A stretch of DNA of 64,000 nt, from assembly GCA_006226425.1 (NCBI GenBank), contig SBGX01000031.1, positions 62,001 to 126,000 on the forward strand, written 5' to 3'. Positions within the stretch are counted from its first letter, which is position 1; every line of letters starts with the position of its first letter. Under the pieces are notes generated by a model that saw only the letters and a program-made list of their open reading frames with translations, did not search any database and was not told the origin of the DNA. A program made the translations under genes and the position numbers. The DNA is from Bacteroidota bacterium (GTDB taxonomy: Bacteria; Bacteroidota; Bacteroidia; Flavobacteriales_D; Crocinitomicaceae). Positions 52,306 to 60,944 of the stretch are shown in pieces.

Positions 52306-53314
52306 AAATACCAATTTGATCCTTTTCCTGCTTGATCTCAACATCCAATAATTCCTTGATAATGTTCAAAATCGTCGCCAGGTCTTCATTTTTGAATGTC
52401 ACACTCAGAGGACATTTTTCAATTTCCGGGTTCATTACACGAATCTTGCGATGGAAGAATTTGCCAAGCACATCAGCTACCTCACTCAAATTGGTTCCGT
52501 CAAAGCGGAAGACAACATCCTGACGTTGATCCGGTTTGGCATAGCGACTTATCAGGCTACTGCTAATCACGTAAAAGGCACTATCTCCGGCGGCCATGTC
52601 TAATACCTGACTATTCAACTTCAACTGAACAGAACCTTCTTCCACCAGCACTTTTACGGTGTCATCCTTAGTGGTAATATGAAAAACCGTTCCCAAGTCC
52701 CATACTTCCATTTCACGCACCTGCACCATGAAAGGCTTTTCCTCATCATGCTCTACTTCGAAGCTTGCACTCCCTTTTAATGATACTTTTCGATCGCGTT
52801 GACCATAATGATCGTCCAAATGCACAGAACTTCCCGCACTCAAACGAATTCGGGAATGATCATCCAATTCGAAGTATTTTTCTTTTTCACCAGACTCCAA
52901 AAGCAATTCTTGATTCTTTTTTGGAGTTTCTTTGGCAATATTTTTCTTGCCCGATGGTCCCTGAGGATCAGGGGATCGGAACAAAAAACCGATCATTAGT
53001 ATAATTCCCACGAAAGCTGCGGCAGCCATCGCCAATCTCAAGTATCGAATTTTCCCATTTGCTTTATTTTCCTGATCAACAGTCAATCTGCTTCGGATCG
53101 CCTCCCAGGAAGCAAGCAAATCAGGATCCTGAAAATCGCTTAATCCGTGACTTAAATTAAAGACCCGTTCAAAATCTCTAAACAATTCTTTATTTGATTC
53201 ATTCAAACCTTTCCACTCGTCGAGCTTCATGGCCTCCTCCGGAGCAGCTTCCCCCTTGAGATAGCGAACGATTAAATCCTCCATCTCCGAATTATTCCAT
53301 GTTTTCATTTCCAT
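52286..53314 (-). CDS. FecR family anti-sigma factor
   Basis: A 342-residue FecR-type regulator. The N-terminal cytoplasmic part (residues 1-85) would bind the sigma factor; a single helix (LAMAAAAFVGIILMIGFLF, about 90-110) spans the membrane; the periplasmic FecR domain (YFELDDHSRIRLSAGSSVHLDD, then VEVGTVFHITTKDDTVKVLVEEGSVQLK-like stretches) follows. The last 80 residues (FDGTNLSEVADVLGKFFHRKI) are the DUF4974 STN-like tail. It overlaps the sigma gene by 10 bases and the STN-protein gene by 20. Signal transfer from the outer membrane to the sigma factor is the family role. Confidence 0.92.
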   Translation of the reverse strand: MEMKTWNNSEMEDLIVRYLKGEAAPEEAMKLDEWKGLNESNKELFRDFERVFNLSHGLSDFQDPDLLASWEAIRSRLTVDQENKANGKIRYLRLAMAAAAFVGIILMIGFLFRSPDPQGPSGKKNIAKETPKKNQELLLESGEKEKYFELDDHSRIRLSAGSSVHLDDHYGQRDRKVSLKGSASFEVEHDEEKPFMVQVREMEVWDLGTVFHITTKDDTVKVLVEEGSVQLKLNSQVLDMAAGDSAFYVISSSLISRYAKPDQRQDVVFRFDGTNLSEVADVLGKFFHRKIRVMNPEIEKCPLSVTFKNEDLATILNIIKELLDVEIKQEKDQIGIYGKACN

Positions 53315-53868
53315 AAATTCAAGATGATAAGGATTAAAAATTCCGGCAAATACTCTTGCAATTCGCTCCTCAGTATTTTAAGCGCCTTTCCAATGTGTTT
53401 CTCTACCGTCTTAACAGAGATATCAAGCCGATCAGAAATTTCTGAATAACTTAATTCTTCCTGGCGACTGAGTCGAAAAACTTCTGCACATTTTTCTGGG
53501 AGCTGTTCCAGCCCCCGCTCGATTCGCTCCCCAAGCTCTCCACTTAAAACCAGGTCTGTAGCTAATTCTGTTGAGGGTGACCGATCCTCTATTGAACTGA
53601 TTTCCTGCATACGACTTCTTTTTATTCGTTTGATCTCGTTCAGGCAATGATGATAGGTTGAACGATAGAGATACGCTCTTACATTCTCCCTGATGTGCAA
53701 CTCATTGCGTTTTTCCCAAAGACGCACGAATAAACTTTGGACCAAATCCTCCGCCTGCCGCTGATCCTGCATAATGGTATACGCATAGCGACACAGGTCC
53801 GTGTAATAACTACGGAACCATTCAGCTAACTCTTCCTGAGTTATTTCTTGAGCTCGGTCCAATATCAA
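53305..53868 (-). CDS. ECF RNA polymerase sigma factor, FecI-like
   Basis: A 187-residue sigma-70 family ECF factor of the Bacteroidota FecI type. Region 2 includes YTIMQDQRQAEDLVQSLFVRLWEKR near residues 35-58; region 4 contains LPEKCAEVFRLSRQEELSYSEISDRLDISVKTVEKHIGKALKIL in residues about 128-170. The C-terminus (FLILIILNLWK) is hydrophobic. The start is not an ATG: the frame opens with TTG at 53868 and another TTG lies at 53862, near a promoter-like TAGTTTCG. It is the first gene of the module and probably autoregulated. Confidence 0.92.
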   Translation of the reverse strand: MILDRAQEITQEELAEWFRSYYTDLCRYAYTIMQDQRQAEDLVQSLFVRLWEKRNELHIRENVRAYLYRSTYHHCLNEIKRIKRSRMQEISSIEDRSPSTELATDLVLSGELGERIERGLEQLPEKCAEVFRLSRQEELSYSEISDRLDISVKTVEKHIGKALKILRSELQEYLPEFLILIILNLWK

Positions 53869-54006
53869 ACGTCTTTTCTGAACTTCTTAAAAAGAAGACA
53901 ACGAAACTATTCGCTCCCCCCACTCGGTTCAACAACAAAATTACAACTCGTGGCCAATGTCCCCCACTTATTCAATGAAAAATGCTTATCTTTTCAAAAA
54001 AATGAC

Positions 54007-54420
54007 ATGAAAAAAAGTGCCCTAATTATTGCTTCGTCCCTGCTTCTTTTTGCCTGTGGTGAAGCCACCACAGATGCGGATCACGAAAATGAAGTCGTGC
54101 ATGAAGAGGAAGAGCAGCAGGAAGTTGAGCCTCAGGCGAAAGCTGAAATGAAAGATTTCATTTTGGGGAAATGGCTTCAAATCGGTAAGTCATGTGACTC
54201 CAATGGCGAAAATTGTGAGCCAATGGCGAAAGAATCTACGTGGGAGTTCCGTGCGGATAGTGTTACGTGGAGTAAATTCACCCTGGATTACCTCGTTCGA
54301 AACGACACAATTCTAATTTCAGGCTCACCCTATGCCGTAGCCTCCGATTGGAAAGACACTATTACCTTCCATGCCGTAAAAACGAATCGCTATATGAAGC
54401 TGGTTCGATTATCGGAATAG
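54007..54420 (+). CDS. Small lipoprotein of unknown function
   Basis: A 137-residue lipoprotein from ATG 54007; the longer frame from 53848 overlaps the sigma gene and is not needed. The leader MKKSALIIASSLLLFACGE has a lipobox with Cys near residue 18. A very acidic linker follows (EEEEQQEVEPQ near residue 38). The rest is a small beta-rich domain with GKWLQIGKSCDSNGENCEP, lipocalin-like in appearance (WEFRADSVTWSKFTL). The Cys pair near residue 63-70 may form a disulfide. It is divergent from the sigma factor. Its role is unknown. Confidence 0.78.
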   Translation: MKKSALIIASSLLLFACGEATTDADHENEVVHEEEEQQEVEPQAKAEMKDFILGKWLQIGKSCDSNGENCEPMAKESTWEFRADSVTWSKFTLDYLVRNDTILISGSPYAVASDWKDTITFHAVKTNRYMKLVRLSE

Positions 54421-54424
54421 CTAA

Positions 54425-55234
54425 TTAAGAGCTAAAAACCAACTCTTTAGACAACATAAAAAGCGCCATTGCCAGGATGAAATACGCAAAATAGCGCTTC
54501 AACTGATCTTGCTTGAGGCCCTTCGAAAGACGGGCCCCTAGCAAAATTCCAATGATCATCAATGCCGAGAAAGGCAAAATAAGTCCCCAATCCATCGAAA
54601 CAGTTCCAATTGACCCCAGGAAGCCAAATGCTGTATTCAAAGCGATGATACTTAAGGAAGTTCCGATCGCCTGACGTACTTCAACAGCCGCAAAAAACAG
54701 TAAAGCAGGTACGATTAGGAAACCTCCTCCAGCCCCTAGAAATCCGGTCACAAAGCCCATAAAAACTCCCTGAAGTACCAATGGTCCCCAGGTAATCTTT
54801 GTCGATTTTTGCTCCACTTCCCCTGGAGTTTTCTTTTTGCGCAGCATGAAGAAAGCAGCTAAAAGCATCAACAGAGCAAACAAGACCAAAATTAAGATGG
54901 AACGTGTTAGTTCGAAACTTCCAAGATCAAGGATTTTCTCCGGAACAATAGGAAAAAGATACCTACGAGTTAACAAAACTGAAACGATCGAAGGAATTCC
55001 AAACCAAAGCAGTAATTCCATTCGCACATTGCCCATCCGAAAATGACTAATGCTCCCGACCAAACTTGATCCGGCGATCATGAACAGGCTATACACTACT
55101 GCTACAGATGCATCAATCCCAACTAAATAAACCAATATGGGTAAAATGAGGATGGACCCGCCCCCTCCTAATGTGCCCAGGACCAGACCTGTTACCAAAG
55201 CCAGTCCATAAGCAATTGCTAAATAAATTTCCAT
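54425..55234 (-). CDS. Sulfite exporter TauE/SafE family protein
   Basis: A 269-residue membrane protein with about eight helices. Each half begins with a Gly-rich loop: GLVLGTLGGGGSILILPILVYLVGID near residues 17-42 and GFVTGFLGAGGGFLIVPALLFFAAVE near 165-190. This duplicated pattern is the TauE/SafE signature. Substrates are often sulfonates, sulfite or sulfoacetate, but many members remain unassigned. The stop converges with the lipoprotein. It lies 3 bases from the thioredoxin-like gene, so the two are cotranscribed. Confidence 0.9.
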   Translation of the reverse strand: MEIYLAIAYGLALVTGLVLGTLGGGGSILILPILVYLVGIDASVAVVYSLFMIAGSSLVGSISHFRMGNVRMELLLWFGIPSIVSVLLTRRYLFPIVPEKILDLGSFELTRSILILVLFALLMLLAAFFMLRKKKTPGEVEQKSTKITWGPLVLQGVFMGFVTGFLGAGGGFLIVPALLFFAAVEVRQAIGTSLSIIALNTAFGFLGSIGTVSMDWGLILPFSALMIIGILLGARLSKGLKQDQLKRYFAYFILAMALFMLSKELVFSS

Positions 55235-55237
55235 GCC

Positions 55238-55798
55238 CTACACTTTTACATCTGCGGACATCATAGCTTCCAGTTCGGCGAAGAAACTTTCGCCTTTATC
55301 TTCATTATACCAACGTTGCAGAGCTTCGTCGATTTCTGCCTTTTCCAGGCCTTGTTCCACCAATTCCTTTCTAAATTGCATCGCCTTTTGTGGCCGGGGG
55401 CCCCATACGAACACATCATTTCCCGATTCGTCTCGCATGATTAGTTTGGGAATGGCTTTTCCTCCATTCGTCAGATACTTGTCTATCTCCGATTGACCGT
55501 CTCTGAGTTGAATCTCTAATTTGATTTGATCATTCTGATCTGCTAAACGCTTTATTAGCGGACTAATCATCGCTGAATCACCACACCAGGGCTCGGTAAT
55601 CAATACCCAATGCTTCGCCTGAAGTGAATCGAGTTTTCGTACCAGATCATCCGGAACTTTTATCGTCTTTAACCAGCGGTTTTGGCGACTTTTATTCAGT
55701 TTTACAAAATTCCGGTACTTTTCTTCATGATACGGACTTGTTGTCATGCTTCCGGAAAGAACTTCGTCAAATAATGCTTGAAAATTGTCAAATGTCAT
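55238..55798 (-). CDS. Thioredoxin-family protein, single-Cys type
   Basis: A 186-residue cytoplasmic protein of the thioredoxin_9-like group. The active-site region is WVLITEPWCGDSAMISPLIKRL near residues 65-86, that is C-G-D-S in place of C-x-x-C, so it has only one active-site Cys. A cis-Pro-containing GKAIPKLIMRD follows near 110. Bacteroidota have many such proteins; their reductant and partner are unknown. It is the first gene of a pair with the TauE-type exporter (3 bases apart). Confidence 0.85.
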   Translation of the reverse strand: MTFDNFQALFDEVLSGSMTTSPYHEEKYRNFVKLNKSRQNRWLKTIKVPDDLVRKLDSLQAKHWVLITEPWCGDSAMISPLIKRLADQNDQIKLEIQLRDGQSEIDKYLTNGGKAIPKLIMRDESGNDVFVWGPRPQKAMQFRKELVEQGLEKAEIDEALQRWYNEDKGESFFAELEAMMSADVKV

Positions 55799-55881
55799 TG
55801 TATGTGTTTTTTTGTAAAATTACTTCCTTCCGACCAAAATTGGAGCCTGGAGTACTTCAATAAACACGGATTATTGACTTC

Positions 55882-56610
55882 CTAATTCTTTCGTTTTTTC
55901 AACTGGCTTCGGAGGTCTGTGGCATGAAAATCACGAGTAAGCAAAATATATGCTTCGGTGTATTGCCCAAATTCATCCCGAACTACCAGTTCTTTATCCT
56001 CTTGAGCCTCCAGAATCCTTGAAAACTTAAACACCACACGTCCTGGAACATCTACTTTTCCATAAATGATCGTGCGCTGATTAAGAATCAGTTTTTCGCT
56101 TTTAATACAGGAAACAATCCGGTCATTTTGCGTATGGGGATAAATTAAAAAGGCGCTTCCTGAATCGCTCAGTAATTTGGCTATTTTGTCGATCAATACT
56201 TCAGGTGGCAGATGGACATCCTGTCTTGCCAAATCCCGCCTCTGTTCACCGGAAGCATAACCCGCTTCATAAAACGGTGGATTGCTCACAATCAGATCAA
56301 ACTTTTCACCCGGATTCCAGTCAAGCAGATCTTCATGTAAAACCTTGATGCGTTCCTGATACATGCTATTTTCTGCATTCTGACATGATTCTCGATAAGC
56401 TTCCTGATCTTTTTCAATGGCCGTTACATGCATCTCGGGATTGAGCTGAGCCATCATCAAAGACAGAACTCCCGTCCCACTGCCAATATCCAATCCACTT
56501 CCTTTCTGGTTTTTGGACATCAAAGCGCCTAAAACCAGTGCATCCGTACCGACCTTCATGGCCGATCTTTCCTGCCTGATCTCAAATTGCTTGAAACGGA
56601 AAACAGACAA
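55882..56610 (-). CDS. tRNA1(Val) (adenine37-N6)-methyltransferase-like protein (TrmN6/YfiC)
   Basis: A 242-residue SAM-dependent methyltransferase. It begins RFKQFEIRQERSAMKVGTDALVLGAL, a near-exact family signature, followed by motif I LDIGSGTGVLSLMMAQ near residue 45 and the adenine-N6 catalytic motif DLIVSNPPFYEAG near 110 (N-P-P-F). It modifies A37 of tRNA1(Val) in E. coli. The start is a TTG at 56610, which fits the family N-terminus; no ATG is in position. The ettA stop lies 4 bases upstream, so the two are likely cotranscribed. Confidence 0.9.
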   Translation of the reverse strand: MSVFRFKQFEIRQERSAMKVGTDALVLGALMSKNQKGSGLDIGSGTGVLSLMMAQLNPEMHVTAIEKDQEAYRESCQNAENSMYQERIKVLHEDLLDWNPGEKFDLIVSNPPFYEAGYASGEQRRDLARQDVHLPPEVLIDKIAKLLSDSGSAFLIYPHTQNDRIVSCIKSEKLILNQRTIIYGKVDVPGRVVFKFSRILEAQEDKELVVRDEFGQYTEAYILLTRDFHATDLRSQLKKRKN

Positions 56611-56613
56611 AAA

Positions 56614-58299
56614 TTACTTAACTAGCTTACGATACTTAATTCGTTTGGGACCTTCATCCCCCAGTCTTTTCTTCCGATTCTCCTCATAGTCGGAATAAGA
56701 TCCTTCAAACCAATACACCTGTGAATCTCCTTCAAATGCCAGGATATGTGTACAAATTCTGTCCAGGAACCACCTGTCGTGAGAAATGACCACGGCACAT
56801 CCGGCAAAATTCATAATCCCCTCTTCCAAAGCTCGTAACGTATTCACATCAATATCGTTGGTAGGCTCATCTAGCAAAAGCACATTGGCCTCAGTTTTGA
56901 GCGTCATAGCCAAATGAAGACGGTTTCGCTCTCCTCCCGAAAGAACACCAACCTTTTTATTTTGGTCTGATCCCTGAAAATTGAATTTGGAAACATACGC
57001 TCTGGATGAGACTTTTTGTTTTCCGATCTCAATGAATTCATTGCCTCCCGAAATCACTTCAAATACCGTTTTGTCCGGATGAATGTCCTCATGAGTTTGA
57101 TCGACATAACCAATCTGAACCGTATCTCCTACCTGAAAACTACCTGAGTCCGGTGCCAATTCACCCATGATCATTTTAAAGATGGTCGTTTTACCAGCCC
57201 CGTTCGGCCCGATCACCCCAACGATTCCCGCCGGTGGAAGTTTGAAATTCAGATCATCATATAACAACTTCTCCCCAAATGCCTTGACTACATGTTCTGC
57301 ATCAATAACATTTGTTCCCAGTCTCGGACCATTCGGAATTGGAATTTCAAGTACTGCTTCTTTATCCTTCAACTCTTCGGCTAACAACTTGTCGTAGTTT
57401 GCTAAACGGGCTTTGCTTTTCGCTTGTCTTGCTTTCGGATTCATACGCACCCAATCCAACTCTTTCTCCAGCATTTTCTGACGCTTGGAAGCCTGCTTCT
57501 CTTCTTCTTTCAAACGTTTGGACTTCTGATCCAGCCAGGAAGAATAATTTCCTTTCCACGGAATTCCTTCCCCGCGATCCAACTCTAGAATCCATCCAGC
57601 TACATTATCCAGGAAGTACCGGTCGTGGGTTACAGCGATCACCGTTCCCTTATACTGTTGAAGGTGTTGTTCCAACCAATCAATCGATTCGGCATCCAGG
57701 TGGTTGGTCGGCTCATCTAGTAATAGAATGTCTGGGTTTTGCAGCAGCAAACGACACAAAGCCACTCGTCTACGCTCCCCTCCAGAGAGCGTTTCAATCA
57801 GCTGATCATCGGGTGGACATCTCAATGCGTCCATTGCTCGCTCTAATTTCGTATCCAACTCCCAGGCATCCAGTGCGTCAATTTTATCCTGCACCTCTCC
57901 CTGCCGGGCGATCAGTTTTTCCATCTTGTCCGGATCGTTCAACACTTCTTCGTCCATGAAGGAATTGTTGATTTCCTCATATTCTTTAAGAATATCCACG
58001 GTTTCCTGAGCCCCTTCCATCACGATCTCGCGAACCGTCTTCTTTAAATCCAATTCAGGCTCCTGTGCGAGATAACCAACGGAATACCCATCAGCAAAGA
58101 CCACTTCTCCCTGGTATGATTGATCCAGACCGGCAATGATTTTCATGACCGTGGATTTACCGGAACCATTTAAACCAATAATTCCAATTTTCGCCCCATA
58201 AAAGAAGGAAAGGTAAATATTCTTAATGATCTGTTTTCCCTGCGGGGTCGTCTTCGAAACCCCCACCATGGAAAAAATGATTTTATTATCTTCTGACAT
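56614..58299 (-). CDS. ettA: Energy-dependent translational throttle protein EttA (ABC-F)
   Basis: A 561-residue ABC-F ATPase with two full nucleotide-binding domains. Walker A sequences are GLNGSGKSTVMKIIAG near residue 42 and GPNGAGKTTIFKMIMG near 355; signatures are ETLSGGERRRVALCRLLL and GVLSGGERNRLHLAMTL; Walker B sequences are DILLLDEPTNHLD and NVLLLDEPTNDIDV. The arm region between domains and the P-site tRNA interaction linker (MLEKELDWVRMNPKARQAKSKARL near 280) fit EttA. It gates entry of ribosomes into elongation according to ATP level. The C-terminus ends RIKYRKLVK. It precedes the trmN6-like gene. Confidence 0.95.
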   Translation of the reverse strand: MSEDNKIIFSMVGVSKTTPQGKQIIKNIYLSFFYGAKIGIIGLNGSGKSTVMKIIAGLDQSYQGEVVFADGYSVGYLAQEPELDLKKTVREIVMEGAQETVDILKEYEEINNSFMDEEVLNDPDKMEKLIARQGEVQDKIDALDAWELDTKLERAMDALRCPPDDQLIETLSGGERRRVALCRLLLQNPDILLLDEPTNHLDAESIDWLEQHLQQYKGTVIAVTHDRYFLDNVAGWILELDRGEGIPWKGNYSSWLDQKSKRLKEEEKQASKRQKMLEKELDWVRMNPKARQAKSKARLANYDKLLAEELKDKEAVLEIPIPNGPRLGTNVIDAEHVVKAFGEKLLYDDLNFKLPPAGIVGVIGPNGAGKTTIFKMIMGELAPDSGSFQVGDTVQIGYVDQTHEDIHPDKTVFEVISGGNEFIEIGKQKVSSRAYVSKFNFQGSDQNKKVGVLSGGERNRLHLAMTLKTEANVLLLDEPTNDIDVNTLRALEEGIMNFAGCAVVISHDRWFLDRICTHILAFEGDSQVYWFEGSYSDYEENRKKRLGDEGPKRIKYRKLVK

Positions 58300-58403
58300 A
58301 ACTTAATTCGTGTAAATACTGAAAGTACAAACATAACTAAAAATGACTTAAAACGCGTTGATATGGCTCATTTACAGGGCTTTTATTTTCGCCTTTTTTT
58401 CCT

Positions 58404-58411
58404 TATTTTTG
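58404..58411 (+). promoter_or_regulatory. -7 element of the fused E1 gene
   Basis: TATTTTTG lies 18 bases before the GTG at 58429, with TTTT 19 bases upstream. It falls inside the in-frame ORF beginning at 58363, which argues against an ATG there. Confidence 0.65.
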
Positions 58412-58428
58412 CACAAATTTCAAGTAGC

Positions 58429-60870
58429 GTGAAAGAATCCACAGACATCCAAAATACCGCAATCGATTTTGAAACCTTCCGTAAAGAAGTCCTTCGTGAT
58501 TTCGAGCTGGCCTGCCTTTCTAGAGAGGCCTCTTTGCTTGGTCGAAAAGAAGTTTTGACGGGAAAAGCGAAATTCGGGATTTTCGGTGACGGGAAAGAAT
58601 TGGCTCAACTCGCCCTGGCGAAACAATTCAGGGATGGGGATTTTCGTTCAGGATATTACCGGGATCAGACACTGATGCTGGCCATTGGTCAACTGACCGT
58701 TCAACAATACTTTTCCGGACTTTACGCTCATACAGACGTGGAGGTGGAGCCTCAATCAGCCGGACGGCAAATGGGAGGACACTATTCAACGCGGAACCTG
58801 GATGAAAAAGGACACTGGAAGAATCTCATGCAGCAGAAGAACAGTTCAGCGGACATTTCTCCTACTGCGGGACAAATGCCCCGATTGGTTGGATTGGCTC
58901 AGGCTTCTAAAATTTACAGAAATCACCCGGAGCTAAAGAACCTGGACGCTTTCCAGATTTTTTCGGATAATGGAAATGAAGTTGCTTTTGGAACTATTGG
59001 AGATGCCAGTACTTCCGAAGGACCTTTCTGGGAAGCCATTAATGCTGCAGGTGTATTGCAAATCCCAATGGTTATGTCCGTTTGGGATGACGGCTATGGA
59101 ATTTCAGTTCCCCGGGAAAAACAAACAACGAAAGGAAGTATCTCGGAAGCTCTTTCTGGTATGCAACGAACGGAAGAACTTGAAGGATACGAAATATTCG
59201 TAACCAAAGGTTGGGATTATCCACACCTGGTAGAAACTTATCAAAAAGCAGTCAAAGTAGCCCGAGAAGAACACGTTCCGGTTCTGGTTCATGTCAAAGA
59301 AGTTAATCAACCGCAAGGGCACTCTACTTCAGGCTCGCACGAACGCTACAAATCTGCCGAACGACTCCAGTGGGAAAAAGACTTCGATTGTATCGAAAAA
59401 TTTAAGTCCTGGATTTGTTCCTTTGAAGCAGATGGTAATAAGCTAGCTACGGAAGAAGAGCTGGATGCCATTCGTGAACAATGCAAGAAACAAGTTCGAA
59501 CAGAGAAAAATGACGCCTGGAAAGCCTTTACAGATGTACTGAAAAAGGAATTAGAGGAGGCTATTCAATTCATGAGTGCCGTAGCGAATGAGTCCAGTCG
59601 CGGAGAAGAAATTCAACAGGAAATTCAGCAACTTCAAAAAGGACTTGATCCCATCCGCAAAGATATCTTATCAACTGCACGCAAAGTATTGCGTATGGTA
59701 GCAGGAGAAAATATTCCTTCCAGAGAACAATTGGCACTTTGGATTCAGGGGCAACTGGAAATTAACTGGGAACGATACAGCTCAACACTTTATTCTGAAT
59801 CAGATCAAAGTCCACTTCTGATCAAAGAAGTTGCACCGATCTATACCGATGAGAGCAATATGGAGGACGGACGAGTCATTCTTCGGGAGAACTTCCGTCA
59901 AATTTTTGAGAAATATCCAGAATCACTTGTTTTTGGTGAGGATGCAGGGCACATTGGAGGAGTAAATCAAAGCCTTGAAGGACTTCAGGAAGTTTTTGGT
60001 GAATTGCGTGTTTCCGATGTTGGAATTCGTGAATGTACTATCATCGGTCAGGGAATTGGTTTGGCCATGCGTGGATTGCGACCAATTGCTGAAATTCAAT
60101 ATCTGGACTACCTTCTTTACGGAATTCAGGTGATGTCAGATGATCTGGCCACCGTACAATATCGGACCAAAGGGGGGCAAAAGGCGCCATTGATTGTGAG
60201 TACCAGAGGACACCGTTTAGAAGGAATCTGGCACAGCGGTTCCCCCATGGGAATGATCATTAATGCCTTGCGTGGAATTCACGTTTGTGTTCCTCGAAAC
60301 ATGACCAAAGCAGCAGGATTCTACAATACCCTGATGGCAGGTGACGATCCGGCATTGGTCATTGAGCCATTAAACGGATACCGAAGCAAAGAAAAAATGC
60401 CCTCAAATCTGAGTGAAATTAGAACGCCTCTCGGAGTTGTTGAAACTGTTCAGGAAGGGAGCGACGTTACACTGCTCTCATACGGTTCTACTTTTAATCT
60501 TTGTGCTTTGGCTGTTCAGGAATTGGAAAAATTGGGGATTTCAGTTGAACTCATTGATGCCCAAACCTTGATTCCTTTCGATACGAATCATGATCTTAAG
60601 AAATCAATTGACAAAACAAATCGTTTGCTAATTGTGGATGAAGATGTGAGCTCGGGGGCAACGGCCTATCTACTGGATAAAATTCTGGTCGAACAGGAAG
60701 CTTATTTCGGTCTTGACAGCGCTCCTCAAACACTTAGTGCACAAGATCATCGACCTGCTTATGGAACGGATGGAGATTACTTCTCCAAACCAAATATTGA
60801 GGACATCATTGAGAAAGTTTACGAGATGATGCATGAAGCGAATCCACAGCGTTTTCCTGCAATCTATTAG
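58429..60870 (+). CDS. Alpha-ketoacid dehydrogenase E1 component, fused alpha and beta subunits
   Basis: About 813 residues from a GTG at 58429. The N-terminal alpha half has the thiamine-diphosphate region GTIGDASTSEGPFWEAINAAGVL near residues 190-215 and QSAGRQMGGHYST near 105. The C-terminal beta half begins near residue 480 with DGRVILRENFRQIFEKYPESLVFGEDAGHIGG and continues with VSDVGIRECTIIGQGIGLAMRGLRPIAEIQY. This E1alpha-E1beta fusion occurs in Bacteroidota as pyruvate, branched-chain or 2-oxo acid dehydrogenase. No E2 or E3 is adjacent, so the substrate is uncertain. No ATG lies near; the upstream ATG at 58363 gives a hydrophobic, unlike extension. Confidence 0.88.
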   Translation: MKESTDIQNTAIDFETFRKEVLRDFELACLSREASLLGRKEVLTGKAKFGIFGDGKELAQLALAKQFRDGDFRSGYYRDQTLMLAIGQLTVQQYFSGLYAHTDVEVEPQSAGRQMGGHYSTRNLDEKGHWKNLMQQKNSSADISPTAGQMPRLVGLAQASKIYRNHPELKNLDAFQIFSDNGNEVAFGTIGDASTSEGPFWEAINAAGVLQIPMVMSVWDDGYGISVPREKQTTKGSISEALSGMQRTEELEGYEIFVTKGWDYPHLVETYQKAVKVAREEHVPVLVHVKEVNQPQGHSTSGSHERYKSAERLQWEKDFDCIEKFKSWICSFEADGNKLATEEELDAIREQCKKQVRTEKNDAWKAFTDVLKKELEEAIQFMSAVANESSRGEEIQQEIQQLQKGLDPIRKDILSTARKVLRMVAGENIPSREQLALWIQGQLEINWERYSSTLYSESDQSPLLIKEVAPIYTDESNMEDGRVILRENFRQIFEKYPESLVFGEDAGHIGGVNQSLEGLQEVFGELRVSDVGIRECTIIGQGIGLAMRGLRPIAEIQYLDYLLYGIQVMSDDLATVQYRTKGGQKAPLIVSTRGHRLEGIWHSGSPMGMIINALRGIHVCVPRNMTKAAGFYNTLMAGDDPALVIEPLNGYRSKEKMPSNLSEIRTPLGVVETVQEGSDVTLLSYGSTFNLCALAVQELEKLGISVELIDAQTLIPFDTNHDLKKSIDKTNRLLIVDEDVSSGATAYLLDKILVEQEAYFGLDSAPQTLSAQDHRPAYGTDGDYFSKPNIEDIIEKVYEMMHEANPQRFPAIY

Positions 60871-60890
60871 AATTCAATCATACATAAATA

Positions 60891-60922
60891 AAAAACCCGT
60901 GTCGTTTCGACACGGGTTTTTT
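60891..60922. terminator. Bidirectional terminator between converging genes
   Basis: AAAAACCCGTGTCG, a TTT loop and CGACACGGGTTTTTT. The perfect stem with A and T tracts serves the E1 gene (stop 60870) and the converging gene on the minus strand (stop 60945). Confidence 0.9.
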
Positions 60923-60944
60923 ATTGAATTATTTTCTCAGATGA

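Noticed and set aside
57312-57959. A 215-codon plus-strand frame inside ettA
   Set aside because: Antisense to the conserved ABC-F gene; the translated product is low in recognisable motifs and rich in Pro/Ser/Leu as expected of a shadow frame.
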